Origin: Lunularia cruciata
Lineage: Eukaryota; Streptophyta; Marchantiopsida; Lunulariales; Lunulariaceae
NCBI GenBank assembly: GCA_948567375.1
Contig: OX419756.1
Span: 27,852,333 to 27,916,332, forward strand
Reading direction: 5' to 3'
DNA length: 64,000 bases
Below the pieces are notes generated by a model. That model searched no databases. It saw only the letters and a program-made list of their open reading frames with translations, and had not been told where the DNA came from. Below, in pieces: positions 34,705-48,140 of the stretch. The first letter of the stretch is position 1. The number at the start of each line of letters is the position of its first letter. The position numbers and the translations under genes were made by a program.

Positions 34705-37264
34705 GTCTCCTGATCCCAGATACTTCTTCAAGCCACAACTTACACTTCCTCTATCAACCGCGATGAAATCTCCTGATGTCGATCTACTCTTCCTCCTCCT
34801 TCTATCGTCAATCAACCAGGCGAAGCAACCAGCGAACTGTTGTCTTCTCGTCTATAAATCACTTCCCATCTTCGTCTTCGTGTCCTTTTCCTTCTTGCAC
34901 TGCAGCAAAGCGAGACCGTATGAACAATCAAACTCAGAGGAAGGTGATGTCTATGTAATTCGTGGCCTCTCTACAGTCTTTCGCTTCAGCTTCAGTTAAA
35001 GCTTAGTCTACTCCTTACCCGCTTATGTGGTCGCCTTCTTTGTTGTTCTTAAGTGGACGATCATGCTAGTCTTTCTCCCAGCGGTGCTCCCTCCGTACAG
35101 GGAAGAAGTTCTGTGCATAGAGGAACTAGAGACAGGGAGATAAGCACCGGACACGTCCGGCCTCCACCGGTCGCTAAGGGGGTTGACTTCTGTACAACAC
35201 TGTTATCCATTTTCAACAGATTATACTCTAGCAACGGAAATCGACCAGTCGTTTTCTGTGAATGTGGAATCTCTCTCACTCTAAATTGATAAGTGGATCC
35301 TACGAATTTTAAAGTCTACCCATAAATTCGTTTACGGAGTTTTACCGATCTGAAACCCCCTATTGTATGAATCAACATGTCCAGGTTAACAAGAAAATCA
35401 CAAGTTTGTAAACCTGTCTTCAGTTAAAACCGGTTCACACATCTATGCATTATATCACCTCTTTAAATACTGTATGTAATCATCACCTGTTACTGGAAAT
35501 ATATAATCCATAAAATTCACAAAGTAAACCATTACTCCAGAAACATGTGATGCACTTAAGTAGCAAAAAGACGGTTTTCTCTTCCTTTTGAGCTTACCAG
35601 CAATAACCGATTGGTAAAGACACATTAGGGCATCGATAGGATGATTCGTCCGAATGGTCCTATTATATATCGAGAAATTGCCATAACGAATTTCGAAGCA
35701 TAGTGCTGCATTCGTGGAAGGTGGTTAAATAGCTCCATACAACTAGCGTGCTCTGGTCGTGGAATCGTTTGGACTTCACGAGTAAGCTTGTTGCTTGCTT
35801 GTGTTCAGCAGATAATACGAGTAATCTTATCTGGTCAACGCACAGATGCTTGTTCTTGTAAGAAGCGGGTCTTTTGGGGTTGGCTTGGTGTCGAAGACAG
35901 CCCTTGAGGGCACTCACCAGCGACGACAAGTGGACCACAAGTGTGCAAACTAAGGGGGTTCAGTTTTAGGGGCAGAGCCTCGTCGTGAAAAAAGGAGGAG
36001 GAAAGAGTAGATAGCGTGTCTCGCTATATAGAGGACCAGTAGATCTACATCTAGCGTATCCTGCTCGTCGTGAAAAAGAATTTGAATTAAAAAATTGATT
36101 TTCAGACTTTTGATTATTATAATCAATTAAGAATTTCATAGACCCGTAAAGTGTTGTAGGGTGCGCAAAAATATTGGATTTGAAAAGTGAATAGGGGGTT
36201 TATAAAAGCTGTTTATACCTCCCATAAATAACCTGGAACAAAAATGAAAGGAGGGTAGTTGAAAATTCTAAAATTCCCCTTGTATTAAGTACTTGGTAAT
36301 CATGTCATTATGAATTTGATTAAGAGTTTGAAATTTGAAATAAAATGAAGTTTAGCAGGAACCCGTGAACCCATCGCAAAACACACAAACAACTTGGACT
36401 AGATTGGGTCAAGCTTTGCCATTGTAAATAAGATTTGTTGAGGACATAGGTGGAGCATTGACTTGTGAACACGAGCTTTGTAAAGAGTGTTGCTTGAGGG
36501 TATGTCATGGGTCTAGCTTTGCCAAGTGTACTAAAGTAATCTAGTTTTGCCAAGAGTATTGGCTTGAGAGTCTGGTGCTTTGAACGAGAGTAGTCGAGCT
36601 ATTGCTGAATGTTGATTTGCTGCAAATTGTTATGCATGTATTTTGATTGGGAGTATTCAAAGAGTGGAAAAACTTCAAGAGAGACCTCAAGAGTATTTCA
36701 AAATAGTTATACATATATTTCTATTGAGAGTAGTCAAAGAGAAGATAGGAGAAATTTCAAACAGAACAGAAGAGAAAAATATCAAAAGAGTCAATAAGTA
36801 TTCATATTTGAAGAGACCGGGAAAGGAAAATTTCAAGAGAAACAAAAAAAAAAAAAAAAAAGTGCAGAAAAAATAAGAAGTATGCAAGAGAAGAAAGTGG
36901 GTTGGTTTGATTTTCTACAAAGTAAATTGGATTGATTTTCTGCACATGAACTTGGGTATGAGAACTTGTGTATTAGGTGAGAAATTGAGAAAGAGCACCG
37001 GTTGGAATTTTTGCAGCTTGGGTAGGGAGGATGAAGGAGAGAAAATAAACGGAGAGAGAGGGGAGGACCATCACATGAGAGTTGTGTAGCATAACCTCTT
37101 TGGAACATAACAAAGATAGCCATTGGGACAATTATCAAATAGACTTTGTATCAATTGTCCATTTGATTATCAATATGCCTTGCACTAGCAGTCAGCAATA
37201 GTTGACCAATGAAACAAAGAGACGAATGTGCTTGCAAATTGTGGAGTAGCAAGGTGAACTGTAC
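34705..37264. other. HIR upstream region and AT-rich flank
   Basis: The first kilobase has moderate GC and should hold the HIR promoter and leader; no TATA box could be assigned with confidence. From about 36.0 kb composition shifts to AT-rich, and purine-rich sequence with an A-run of about 20 at 36844-36863 precedes the Harbinger relic. No coding exon was recognised. Confidence 0.4.
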
Positions 37265-38577
37265 ATGGAGCCAAAATGGCAAGGTGAGTGTGGCATGGAG
37301 TTAGACATGGACAATTGTGGATTATGGGAAGAGCTCAAGAATATACATAAGCAAGATTGGGACTTGGACGTTCACGTTGATAGTGTTGGAAAATGCTTAT
37401 TAAGGTGGTGGGACTTTGCTTACTCTTTGAGATATCTTTTAAGCAAACGGTACATGATGAATAAGAATAGCAAATTTGTCTCTCAATTGTTCATGAATCT
37501 AGAACCATTGCAATTTAAACAATTGATGAGGATGGATGTATATTCATTTTATAAATTTTTTGAACTCATCCAAGATTATGAGGTGTTTAGAGAGAGTGAG
37601 ACGAGGAGGAAAAGGATTCTTATTTTAATTCAACTTGCAACAATGCTCAACATATTTGTTCATAACAAGAATATAGCATGTATTGCAAGGAGAATGAATT
37701 TGTGTGTTATTAGTTTAGGATCCACTACAAATTTCATGGAGAGTTATCACTGTCATTTTATCTAACATGGTCAAGGAAGTGTATGGCTGGATGTAGAGAA
37801 GAGAGAGAAGTCAAAAGCTTTTGCTATGAAAATATTTCTTGGATGTGTAGGACTAGTCAATGGGACATTATTCCCATTAGCGAAATGACCTAATATTGAC
37901 AAAGAAACTTATTTTTAGCAAGAAGTGGTCTTATTCTATTAATGGAAAAGTGGTATGTAATGATATGAGACCAATTATACATTTCTTTGGTAGTAAGTTC
38001 TTGTTTCATACCTATTGGAATTTCAAATTTCAAATTTTGGATACTTTTATGTGGTTGAATTAATGTTCACGAGTTGTATGTATGGATGCTTGGTTCTTGC
38101 AATGATACAACTTATCTTCAAAATCCTCCTTTGTGAAGAGATTTGAACCATTGAGGAGCCAACGACTCATTCAAATATCACCAATACGTGTTAGGTGATT
38201 TGAGTTATACTCCCATGAGCCACTTGGTATTGTCATTTAAAGTGCAGCAGCGTTCCCTAAATAGAGTAGATGTTAATAAATGTTTAGCAAGAACCAGAGT
38301 AGTCAATGAGCATTGTATAGGAATTTTAAAGAGCACATGGTATTTGTTACAAGAACTAAGGGTACAATTGAAAAGTAAACCTGAGCGGAATAGATATCTG
38401 TTGAGGTGGATCAGTACTTGTATCATTTTACATAATTTTCTTCTTAATAAAAGAGATATATGGGAAGAAGAAAATGAATTAGCTAGAGAAGAGGAAACAA
38501 AGATAGATGAAATTCAAGAGTTCTCTATTTGGGCTAGCCAAAGTAGAGAAGAGAAGCTATGCATCTCTGGACTTTAA
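37265..38577 (+). mobile_element. PIF/Harbinger transposase, most complete relic
   Basis: Two good open stretches, 37265-37765 and 38188-38577. The first carries the N-terminal region with FVSQLFMNLEPLQFKQLMRMD and a YKFFELI-type helix before a degenerate helix-turn-helix (QLATMLNIF..NK.IACIARRM). Between them, out of frame, are FLGCVGLVNGTLFPLA (first catalytic block, with the Asp replaced by Asn) and other blocks. The second stretch has LGDLSYTPMSHLV, LARTRVVNEHCIGILKSTW, LQELRVQLK and IILHNFLLN, the C-terminal DDE_Tnp_4 blocks. Several stops in 37766-38187 show that it is dead. Element ends were not found. Confidence 0.75.
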
Positions 38578-40059
38578 TATACTTGTAGCCTTTTTGAATC
38601 TTGGATAACAATAGCAATTTGTAACATGTGCAGTAATAAAATATTTTATTATCTTCATAAAAAGGTGCTACTAGTGTCTTGGACATGGAAGAAGTTAAAG
38701 GGTATTTGTATGAGATGGAAAGATGTCTTTTGGATGGAAGGGTGCACACAAGTTTAAAATGTGTTTGGATGAGATGGAAAGGTGTTGTCTTTTGGATAGA
38801 AGGATGTTGGCATGTTACTAAGTTAAGGGTGAAGAGTCATAGTCAAAATGTCAAAGATTTTGGGAAATGTTTAGAATTGTAATTTCAAATATCTGGAGAT
38901 GTTCAAAATTGTAATGTCAAAGATTTTGGGAAGATTTAAAGAGCATTACTTGTTTCATTTTATCCTAGAATGGAGATGTAGAGCCTATCAACTAAAGCCA
39001 ATAATGAGGCTGATTTTTGAACAAAGGGACAAAGGTTGGAGAGAGCAAGAAGAGAAGACAATAAAAAGGATGGTTTTTGAACAAAGTGCAAGAGAGAGAG
39101 TAGAAGGAGAAGACAATGATAGGGTAGAATTTAAACCTCTAATGGTAAGGCAAGGTAACAGAGAGCTAGAAAATATAGAGATGGCTTTAGGAGATAGAAG
39201 GAAAGAGGGAATTTGAGAGGCAAAAGAGGAGAGAGAAGGGGTTTTGGGGGCAAAGGAGAAGAGAAGAATCTAAAGGAAAGAGGTTTTTGGAGTGACTATG
39301 ACCTCTTCTTCTAGTCTTGTCTTTTTGTTTTCAGGAACAATAAGGAATACATAGTGATATAAAGACATGATGCAAGAGAGAGGTTTCAAAGGGATTTAGC
39401 ATTTTGGAAGGAGAGAGGTTCTGATAGTTTTGGTAGATAGAGGTTTCAAAAGAATGAGAGAAGTTTGATATTTTTTGGAGGATTGTCTGAGGGAATGAGG
39501 TTTTGGAGGGCATCATTGCAAGCCCAAGCCAAAGATAGATAAAGATAAGCCCAGATTAAGAGATAAAAAATATGAGCTCAAGAAGAGAGAAGCAACTTGA
39601 AACCCATTTTCTTTCAATACTATTTACTAGGTGAAGATGGTAGTGGTTTATCTAAAACTCAAAGACATGTCAAACATGGAGGATTTCAAGGAGTGCACAT
39701 TGATTATTAGAAATCTTGGTTCAATTGCTGATAACATGACTTTTGTCAAGTGTGCTTGGCTGGATCAAACTCAAATTTTATGATTAGTTGAGTCTATCAA
39801 AGAATTAGATTTGGGTTCATCAGGCTTGAAAGTTGCAATCCACTTGCATTATCCATGCTTCCATGTAATTAATCTCATTTGAATTCATATTTCAACTAGC
39901 AATGGGTTTTCAAATTTCATCATGCTTAAACCCCATGTCCTTGAACCCCGTCAAAATCTGATCCATTCTATTCCAAAACTTGTCTTAGGACTTCTTCATT
40001 TCCAAAAAACCTCACTGTTGACAACTTGGATTTTTGGAGAACATTGAAACTCAACTTCC
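38578..40059. other. Purine-rich AT DNA without genes
   Basis: Plus-strand purine-rich sequence at 38.65-39.5 kb, with a short near-duplication around 38700-38800 (two GAGATGGAAAG words). The 105-codon open frame at 38899-39216 is highly charged and may be the far end of the Harbinger element or a chance effect of composition. Nothing recognisable follows to 40.06 kb. Confidence 0.4.
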
Positions 40060-43000
40060 TAAATTTTGCAAAACCTTTCCAACACCTTCATGATTCTAAT
40101 GAAACCGCTACCAAAACCTGGCCAAAAAATCCAGAAAGTAAGCCTACACTTTAGCAAAACCTTAAACTTGGCACAAATCCCTAACCCAAAGCAAAACCCT
40201 AGCAAAACCCCTAGATTGTTGCAAACCCATACCTTCTTCAAATTCCTAATCCTAACACAAAACCCTAGCAACATGTGATCCCTTATCGGATCCTTAGAAA
40301 AACCCAAAATTGTGATGCAAAATTCCACACAACTCTTGCAAAACCCTCATGAAACCCGCCAAAATCTGTTTTCCTTGTTGTGTTTAGCATGTTTGCTTCA
40401 TTTTGGTGTGATTAATATTTCCCACTTTTTTTCTCTTGTGTTTCACCTGTAGATTTTTTCCCACACTGAGTTTATGAGGACATGGGATGCCACTACACAT
40501 GCCGGTATAGTGAGTGGTAGGCCATTCAATTTAACTCTTGAGATGATTTAAACAACTTTTGCATTGCCACTTGGGGGTGTGAAGAAGAGGTATGTCCCTT
40601 GCTCTCTTGTGTAGGATAAGTTTCTTGTAGATTTTGCATTGCCACTTGGGAGTGGACGGAAGAGGTATGTTACTTACTCTCTTGCAAGATTGGTTTCGTG
40701 TATTGGATCACACAACAAGAAGATACTTGGCATGACAATGCCATTTATCTTGCATGGAGGCCATTTTCCAAAATGATTGTTGCTCTCCTTATCCTAAACG
40801 CCAACCAAAGGTGGTGCATGGGTATCTTGCAGTTGTGGTGAAGTGGAAGGTAGAGAGATCTAAGGTACAATTTCAGCAAGCAAGAGATGATTATGATTGG
40901 GTTGAACTCATGCTCTAGGTAATTTGTGCAGATATGGCATTCTTATAGAAAAAGATTTGTTAGCTGGATGGACAAAGGCACAAGGTGACATTTGTGGGTC
41001 AATTTCTCACTCAAATGTTCATAGAGAGTGGATTTCTAGATGAAGGAAAGGCAAACTATGACACCATAGTCCAAGGAGGAACATGTCTTCATGATGTGGG
41101 AGTTGAGAACAAGAGTCAAGACAAGGAAGCATGGTATAGTATGAATAAAGGATATAATATATGTAGTATTGTCTTGGATTCGCTTGAATGCTTTCTTGAG
41201 TTTCATGAATGAAAGTATCTTGTACCCTTATCAAGCTATGTATATGCAGATGATGTTACCTAGAAAGGGAGAGGAGGCAAGTGGTCTTTTAAATTACCCT
41301 CAGAGCAGCACTCTACCTTACCTCTTCTTTTGTTATATGGATGGATGAGGTTCCTTCTTCATCATTTATATTCAAGCAAGGAGAGAGGATTTGGGGAGCT
41401 AGGACGACATAGTGTAAGGAGCATGAGGTCAAGCCCATGTTGGTAGAGTCCCATGTAGTGGACAGAAAAGGTGTTCCATTGGCACCTAGAGTTATTCTTG
41501 ACACAAGGAGAAGATTCTCCAGAGTTACTCTTACCCATATGCAAGTTACCACCACCCCTACACTCAACACTAGAGTGTGGAGAGAGAGTGATATAGATGC
41601 AATTTTTGATGTTAGTGCTAGAGTGGTAGACTCTAGTGAGAGAGAGAAATTGGCAAGAGACTTGGAGAGGGACTTGGAGGAGAGAAAGAGAGCTCTTTCT
41701 AAGAGAGAGTTAGCCCTTGTGGAAAGAGAGCATGCAATCTGATGCATAGAGGAGAGAGAGAGTTCTCAATAAGAGAGAGTGTTCTTTGGGAGACTTGGAG
41801 GAGAAGAAGAGGGAGTTGGAGAGGAGAGACCAAGAGTAAAGAGAAAGAGATTATATTTGACTTTGGTGAGAGATGGGAGGAGAGAGATGATTTGATGATG
41901 GCATTCAAAGAGCTTGAGGCTAGGAGAAAAATTGTAGTTGAGGCTTATAGGTTGCAAATATGAAACTATTATTGAGAGCTCCAACTCTTCAATGGAGAGT
42001 TGGAGAGTACTTAGGTTGATGTGGAGGGATCTTGGGTTGAGCTGGTCAAGGTGAGGACATCCTTAGAGGAGGCTTAGAAGGATGCAAGGGTCTTTTTCCA
42101 AGAGGACTTATTGAGATGATCTCCAAGAGATTTTGTTGTGCATGAGGAGACCCAAACAGAAAGGATTAACATGATTAGTAAGGAGACTTAGATAGGAAAA
42201 CTTAGAGATGAGATTTGTAAAGGTGCAGATAGAGCCTCACTTGTATGGAGTGCCTAAATGAGAGCCATATGTGATGACATCTAAATAGGCATTCTAGCTT
42301 GGAGACCTCAACTTTTGGAAGATCTTGCTCCTCCACACCCTTTTAGTCATATGTCTTAAGAGATTGAGGGGTTAGAGGAGAGGAAAGAGACACTCACATG
42401 TGAGATTTCTAGACCATCTATATTGCAATAGATGATGAGTGAGTTAGGAGAGTTTACTCCCTTCTTGGTTTATGCTCATGATCAATGGAGGAAGATCTTG
42501 GTTTTGGATATTGAATGTTTGGGAGACATTATGTAGGATAGTAGTAGTCTCTTGAGCAAGTGGTCTAGATTGGTGGAGAAGGATGGATGGGTCTCATTTA
42601 GAGCAAGCAGTACTTTTAGATATACCTCTTGTCCTAGCATTAAAGAGTTCGTGGAGTATTGTGACTCATTTTGAGGTACTCATTTGGACAAACAACACAA
42701 GGCAAGACTACAAGCATATGTTGAGAGATATGTGGGGCTATGGTTTCTTACACACAAGTGCTCACCTCATGGATACACATGGTTACACATAGGTGCTTAG
42801 CTCATTGCTTTGTTTGATAATATGGATGGATATTGGGACCAATTTTTAGACTATATTGTGAGATCTTATAGTGTATTTATGGATATAGGTTTAGTTTTGC
42901 ATAATATAGTGATAGTGGATAGTGCATTCGTACCATATTTTAGGAACCATCCAAATTGTGCAATTCATCCTTTAGCATTTACTCCTTTTTACACTTGAGT

Positions 43001-44160
43001 AGTAGATTCAATTCTATCCTCACGTGAATACTTGATAGCTCCTTTAGATAGATCTAAGTGATATACAAGATCATCTATTGGATTTTTCATCCACGAGTGA
43101 ATGAGAAACCTAGAGTATAGTCTCAATCCCTATGATGGTCTAACCTTGGCTTTTCAAGACCCTCCTATGCATGATGTGGAGTAGGATCTTCTTTGGAGAT
43201 ACAATAGTTGCTTGATTTCTAGACCTTTCATTTCACGCATGGATGCAACATTATAGTGGATCAGATTAGAGTGCCTTCCACCCAATACCAAGGATATAGC
43301 TCATGAGAAGGTTCGAGTTCATCCCCAATCTAGTGACACTCTCTTGATAGCAACATTGCCTCCATTCTTTGACATCTCTTGTGTTCATGAGTATACCCAT
43401 TGACACCAGTCCCATGGTCCACAAAGGTATAATGACATATTCCTTTTCTTACACATATAGATTGACTTACATATCTTTTTAACTCTTTTCCATGTAATTT
43501 GTTAATAAGGTTCATTGTATGAGTTGTTAATATGAAACATTTTGTCCCTTCCTTATGACTTGTCCAAATCTGAGATGTATGAGTTATTAATATGAAACCT
43601 TTTGTCCCTTATGACTTGTTCCCAAAGTCTACAAGTATAAGTTCATAATATGAAACCTCTTGTCCCTTTCTTATGACTTGTCCAAATTTATGAATATCTA
43701 TGAGTTTTTAATATGAAACCCTTCTTGTTGCTTTGCATTTGGATACCCCACACGGATACCTTGAACCCAAGAAAGAACCACGTCTACCTAGTTTATAGTG
43801 AAACAAAAATCTCTTTCTTATATATTATGATTCCCTTGCAAACCATACAAACCTAATTGCTTTACAACAATCACCTTGCAAAATCGGTGCAATATTGGAC
43901 AAACCTGATCTCTTTATTGCAATCTCCTTGTGAAATCCGCATGATACAAGACAAAATTGATTGCTTTGAAGCATCTCCTTGCAAAACCCACACAAAACCA
44001 AAAAAACTTGATATCCTCATGAAACCTATGTGAAACCTAACAAAATAATGTGCTTCATCACAAAAGCTCCACAGAACCTGTAAACTACTCTAGATTATAA
44101 TGATACCCAAGCAAACTAGCATGAAACCCGTTTTTCCAATACCACAATGAAACTACCTAA
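40060..44160 (+). mobile_element. Unclassified plant element, copy 2
   Basis: Coding remains at about 40460-42998 on the plus strand. They match copy 1 in order: an F..TWDATTH-like start with a RPFNLTLEMI block (about 40.5 kb), then KVVHGYLAVVVKWK and DDYDWVELM (40.8-40.9 kb), a long Glu/Arg-rich coiled coil (41580-41960), and IVIVDSAFVPYFRNHPNCAIHP..FTPF (about 42.9 kb). Short GCAAAACCC words are dense on both sides, at about 40080-40345 and again at 43850-44130, and I take these as the element's margins. The ORF is broken. The class is unknown; the margins resemble the subterminal repeats of some DNA transposons. Confidence 0.5.
43500..43725. repeat. Imperfect 60-bp tandem array (about 4 units)
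   Basis: TATGAAAC words at 43531, 43591, 43649 and 43712, each within a unit of form TGAGTT.TTAATATGAAACC.TTTGTCCC...TTATGACTTGTCC. Unit length varies from 58 to 63 bp. It lies between the last coding block of the unclassified copy 2 and its right repeat margin. Confidence 0.85.
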
Positions 44161-44677
44161 TTGATTTGAGTGCTTCTCTTTGATTATCACTCATAGCTGA
44201 ACTAGATCCAGATCCATAATACAACCAACTCATAATATGCATAAAATTATAGTGTATAAATGTGTAAATTAAGGTACTCTATAACATATAGAAAATTCAC
44301 AAAAAACATGGAAACTCACTCATCAATACATACACTGACAGCTACCAACAACCATGAATGTGTTTTGGCCAAGCATTCTAGCCTTGCGCATTTGCTAAGG
44401 CACAACACTTTTGCTATCAAAAATGGAACTATTAACATGGGTACTATTGATTCCATATGAAGACTATCTATGAGGTGTAATATTTGGATGGAGCATGATA
44501 CTAATTATACTTTTGATCTCTTTGGATGTCTTCTCAACTTTTGCTAATTCACAAATCATAGAATGAAACCTTTTGTATTTGGAAGTTCTCTCTTTAATCC
44601 TTTCTTCTCTAACTTAAAAAATAAACTCCTTAATGTAATTCTCCTTTTCTCCAACTCTGAACATTAAGCTATTTGTT

Positions 44678-45380
44678 CTACTTTTCCTTTGAGTTGTAAA
44701 ATTTCCATCTTGGCCACTTTTGAGCTTTTATTTTTGCAAATTTGTATCTCTCCTTGGCATTTGTAGACTCACTCCTTAACTTGGTCATATTAGAAAGACA
44801 ATGGGCAAAGATGGAGACCATTGATGATGAAGATCTCTTTGAAGCTAGTGTCAAATTGGAAGAGGAAGACATCTTGCCTCGAGAGACCTTTCTTTGCTTC
44901 ATAGATCCTACTTCTTGTTCTCTTATTTCTCATTTTCTGTCCCTATTACCCTCATGGTATCCCACTCTAATTGCTTTCCTTGTTAGTGGTTCCTCATCTT
45001 CAAAGGTAATTGGTCGATATGGAAAGTAATCAAAATCCAATTCCAATTAGTTCTTGTCCTCTTGCCTCTTTGATCTACTCTTGTTTGCTTGCTCTTGCAT
45101 ACGATACTCCTCAAAACCTTGAGACAATCGTACATAGGGAAATGACTCTTTGGTGCTAGGAACTAAAACCCCTCAATGATAGCACCATAAAACCCATATG
45201 TAGGTTTTTCATCAACACAATCCTCAATAGAAATTCAAATGTAACGCAAGATCTCATATCCTCTTCTTTGACTATCTTCTCCAAAATTCCATTTTCAACC
45301 CTTAAGGATACTAGAGCGGGTGAAATAATGTTAGCTCTTGAACCTAACATAAGATCCATTCTTGAATATGTGGACATTGA
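44678..45380 (-). mobile_element. Harbinger-associated DNA-binding-type ORF, decayed copy 2
   Basis: Minus-strand translation gives STYSRMDLMLGSRANIISPALVSL (from 45377), and further on LSNMTKLRSESTNAKERYKFAKIKAQK (44.8 kb). These are the same two landmarks, in the same order, as the copies at 24.55-25.39 kb and 48.1-49.0 kb. The frame is broken in several places. No transposase lies alongside, so its assignment to PIF/Harbinger is by inference only. Confidence 0.35.
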
Positions 45381-45399
45381 TGATTTAGTTTCTCATCAT

Positions 45400-47382
45400 T
45401 GATTTTCCATCCTCATTTTATTTCTTTCTTGGTGAGTCTTTCCATGTCCAGGTAAACTAATAAAGAGCTATGTATTGAGGCTATTTCTTTTGCAATCTAT
45501 CTCTTGTCATAGATTCTAGAAAACCTCTCCCAAACTTCATAAGATCTTCCTATATAACTGAATTTTGTACTCTCTTGTACATGTTTCTTACTATTCTCTC
45601 TATGTATTTGCTTGAAATGGTCAAGGACTTCTAGATAATCCAAGATTGACCAATAATGGTGAGATATCATTCTAAACTTATTATCTTCACCCCCTTGGAT
45701 TTCACACTTGATGCTTTCAATTTAACACCCTCGAAAAAAAGTCCAAATGATGGACCAAAGGAAACCATAGGAAGAGGAGCTTGAAATTCAATATGGGAGA
45801 ATGCAAGGCATGACTAGACTTCTTGAGAGAATGTGGAGGATTTAAATCTATAAGATTGGAAGCAACTTATCTAGAATGCTTGATATTAGATATATCAAGA
45901 GAAGACGCATGATTCAGTGATTCAACATGATGGGAACTTGCTAATGGAAATGGAACTCCCATGTCAAGCAGTTTGCATTGAGTGCATTCCATATCCCTTG
46001 ATCTTGAATCTCAAATTCTCATTTTGTAGGCCGATGCACTTAGTTCTTCTCTCCACTCACATCTGTGAATTTTCTTTACAAAATCTTGCAATACACTAAC
46101 TAATTTTTAATTTTTTTATTGAAACTTACATTGCTTGCAAAAGTGAGATTTTAGAGGGAGTATGATAGAATTAATTATATCATAGTGTTTTTGGAGGGAG
46201 TTTGATCAAGTGAGTGTTGAGGGAATGGGTCAAAAAATCAAATTTCATACCTATTTGAATTGAGGTAGAGCAGGGTTTACAATTCAAAATTTGCACACAC
46301 ATTGGTGTATTTTCCACATCACTTTTGCCCCAAATCCATATTTTATTAGTCCTTGATCTCTAATTCTATTTATTACTAGATATCAATATTCATTCAAAGT
46401 TCAAATCTCTCATCATGTCACAAGATATTGAGAGAATGAAAAAATCCATAAATTAAAACAAATTGAGTAAAATATTTACATCCATTTCATTTTTAGGGTA
46501 AGTAGTTTTTATGTAGTTGTTCCCACTAACCCTCATAAGTATCCCATAGAAAAAGCTTTTCAAACCCTTTAATAGACTCACATATCTGGTTAGGGTAGCA
46601 TATTGGTATATAAGGTTTTAGTTTGATCATTTAGTTGTTTCTTATTCACTATTTATAGATATCTAAAATTAGATTAAATTTCAATCTTTAATTAAATTTA
46701 GCAAACATAATGAGCCCCATGGACACAAGAGTTTAAGGCAATAAAGAATCATGCAGTGTTTTAGTTTTTGAAGATTTTCCCTCTTGATGGGTGGTGGTGT
46801 GGTGACAAGAATGTTAAGGGATAGACTACTAGAGATTTAATAAGCCTTTTCTTTCACACTTGACAAGTGAATGAATGAATAAGCTGCCTCTCTCACACTA
46901 GATGAGATAGTTATTCACACAAAAAATTGAACTTTAGTTGCATGAAATTCCAGACCTTTGAGAATGAGAGCACTAAGATGGAGAGTATTGGAGATTTTCA
47001 AGTTGATGAGCCTCAATTCAAGTTTGCTTAACTGCCCTCTATGCCTCTCAGATTTCAAAAGCTACTTAAGAAAATGGTTGCTTCAATTTCCACCTTTATT
47101 GTCACTATGAAAAGAGCAAAGGTTGCTTCCGTATCCACATGCACTAACAAAGGTAATGAAGACAAGTTCAAGGTGATTCCTCATCATTATTTTCTGATTA
47201 TAGACTATTTGGATGATCTCCCAACATTAGTAATGGTGAGAATAGTAAGAAATATGTGCAAAAAAGCACAGAAATAATTTATATGACCACTTGCCTTATA
47301 CAACACAAGAGAGGATTCCCTCCTATGATGAGTAGTGGTGGGCTCTACAAGAAATGTGCATGCTATATTGTAATACCAGGGG
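45400..47382. other. AT-rich DNA without recognised features
   Basis: About 2 kb with stops in all frames and no recognisable coding block. Some stretches may be flanks of the neighbouring Harbinger-associated copies. Open frames stay below 80 codons. Confidence 0.4.
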
Positions 47383-47690
47383 TTAGCCATATGATCTAGA
47401 TGTGAAATACGGTTTGGTAACATCTAGAATGATGTTATACATGATGGTCAAAATAGATCAGATAGAAGTATCACTAAAAGAGTACTTCTTCTAATAGAGC
47501 AGAAACCGAAATAGACTTGAGAACCTTAGAACCAATAGCTAGACATATGATTTAAAGGTGAGAATTGGTTTGGTAACATCTGGAAGGATGTTACACATGA
47601 TGGACTAAACAGATCAGAAAGAGGTATCACCAAAAGGGGACTTCTACTAATAGAGTAGGAACCAAAATATGCTTGAAATCTTTAAAGGCA
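47383..47690. repeat. 156-bp tandem duplication
   Basis: Two units with the shared word TGGTAACATC at 47415 and 47571, period 156, roughly 85% alike by eye. Each includes GATGTTA.ACATGATGG and a GTATCAC.AAAAG block. It is older than the 122-bp duplication at 17.6 kb. No gene inside. Confidence 0.8.
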
Positions 47691-48140
47691 ATTTTTGGAG
47701 GCCTAAACGGATGAATTAGGCCTCAAAAATGTGCAGACTCCCCCCCCCCAAATAGAGGAGAGGCTGGCCTTCCCTCCTCCCTGGTTTGCCTCGTCGAGAG
47801 CTTTCCAACGGTACCTTACTCATGTGATTCTGAGATTCCTACAGGAAGATTCCCTAAAAGATTCCCTCTAGTCAAAGCTCGTTTGACCAACCAGATAGGA
47901 CCTAGACCAGACAGGTCACCCATCCAAGTAAGTAATCCAAGGGTGGAGCTTGCTGACATGTCACCTATCTGTGTCCCTAATCCTATGGTGGAGCTTCCTT
48001 GGAGGAGATCCTCTTTGTCTATATAATAAAGAGAAGGTGCTCCCTTGGGGCATCGAATGTTTGAGTGTGCAATCTGTGTTTTCTCTCTTCTCTTGTCCTC
48101 GGAGTATTACATATATGAAGTCTTATAAAGATGCTAAAGA
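47691..48140. other. GC-richer segment with a C-run and TATA-like word
   Basis: A GC-richer 400 bp compared with its flanks, with a run of ten C at about 47741-47750 and CTATATAATA at about 48018. It precedes the plus-strand Harbinger-associated ORF and could be that element's promoter, but I have no second copy to compare. Confidence 0.3.

Noticed and set aside
34705-34815. N-terminal extension of the HIR protein
   Set aside because: The stretch is open but contains no in-frame ATG, and HIR proteins begin with an acylated Met-Gly, as at 34704.
47691-48140. Segment that could be read as a long terminal repeat (TATA-like word, GC-richer)
   Set aside because: No second copy in the window, no TG...CA ends or target duplication identified.
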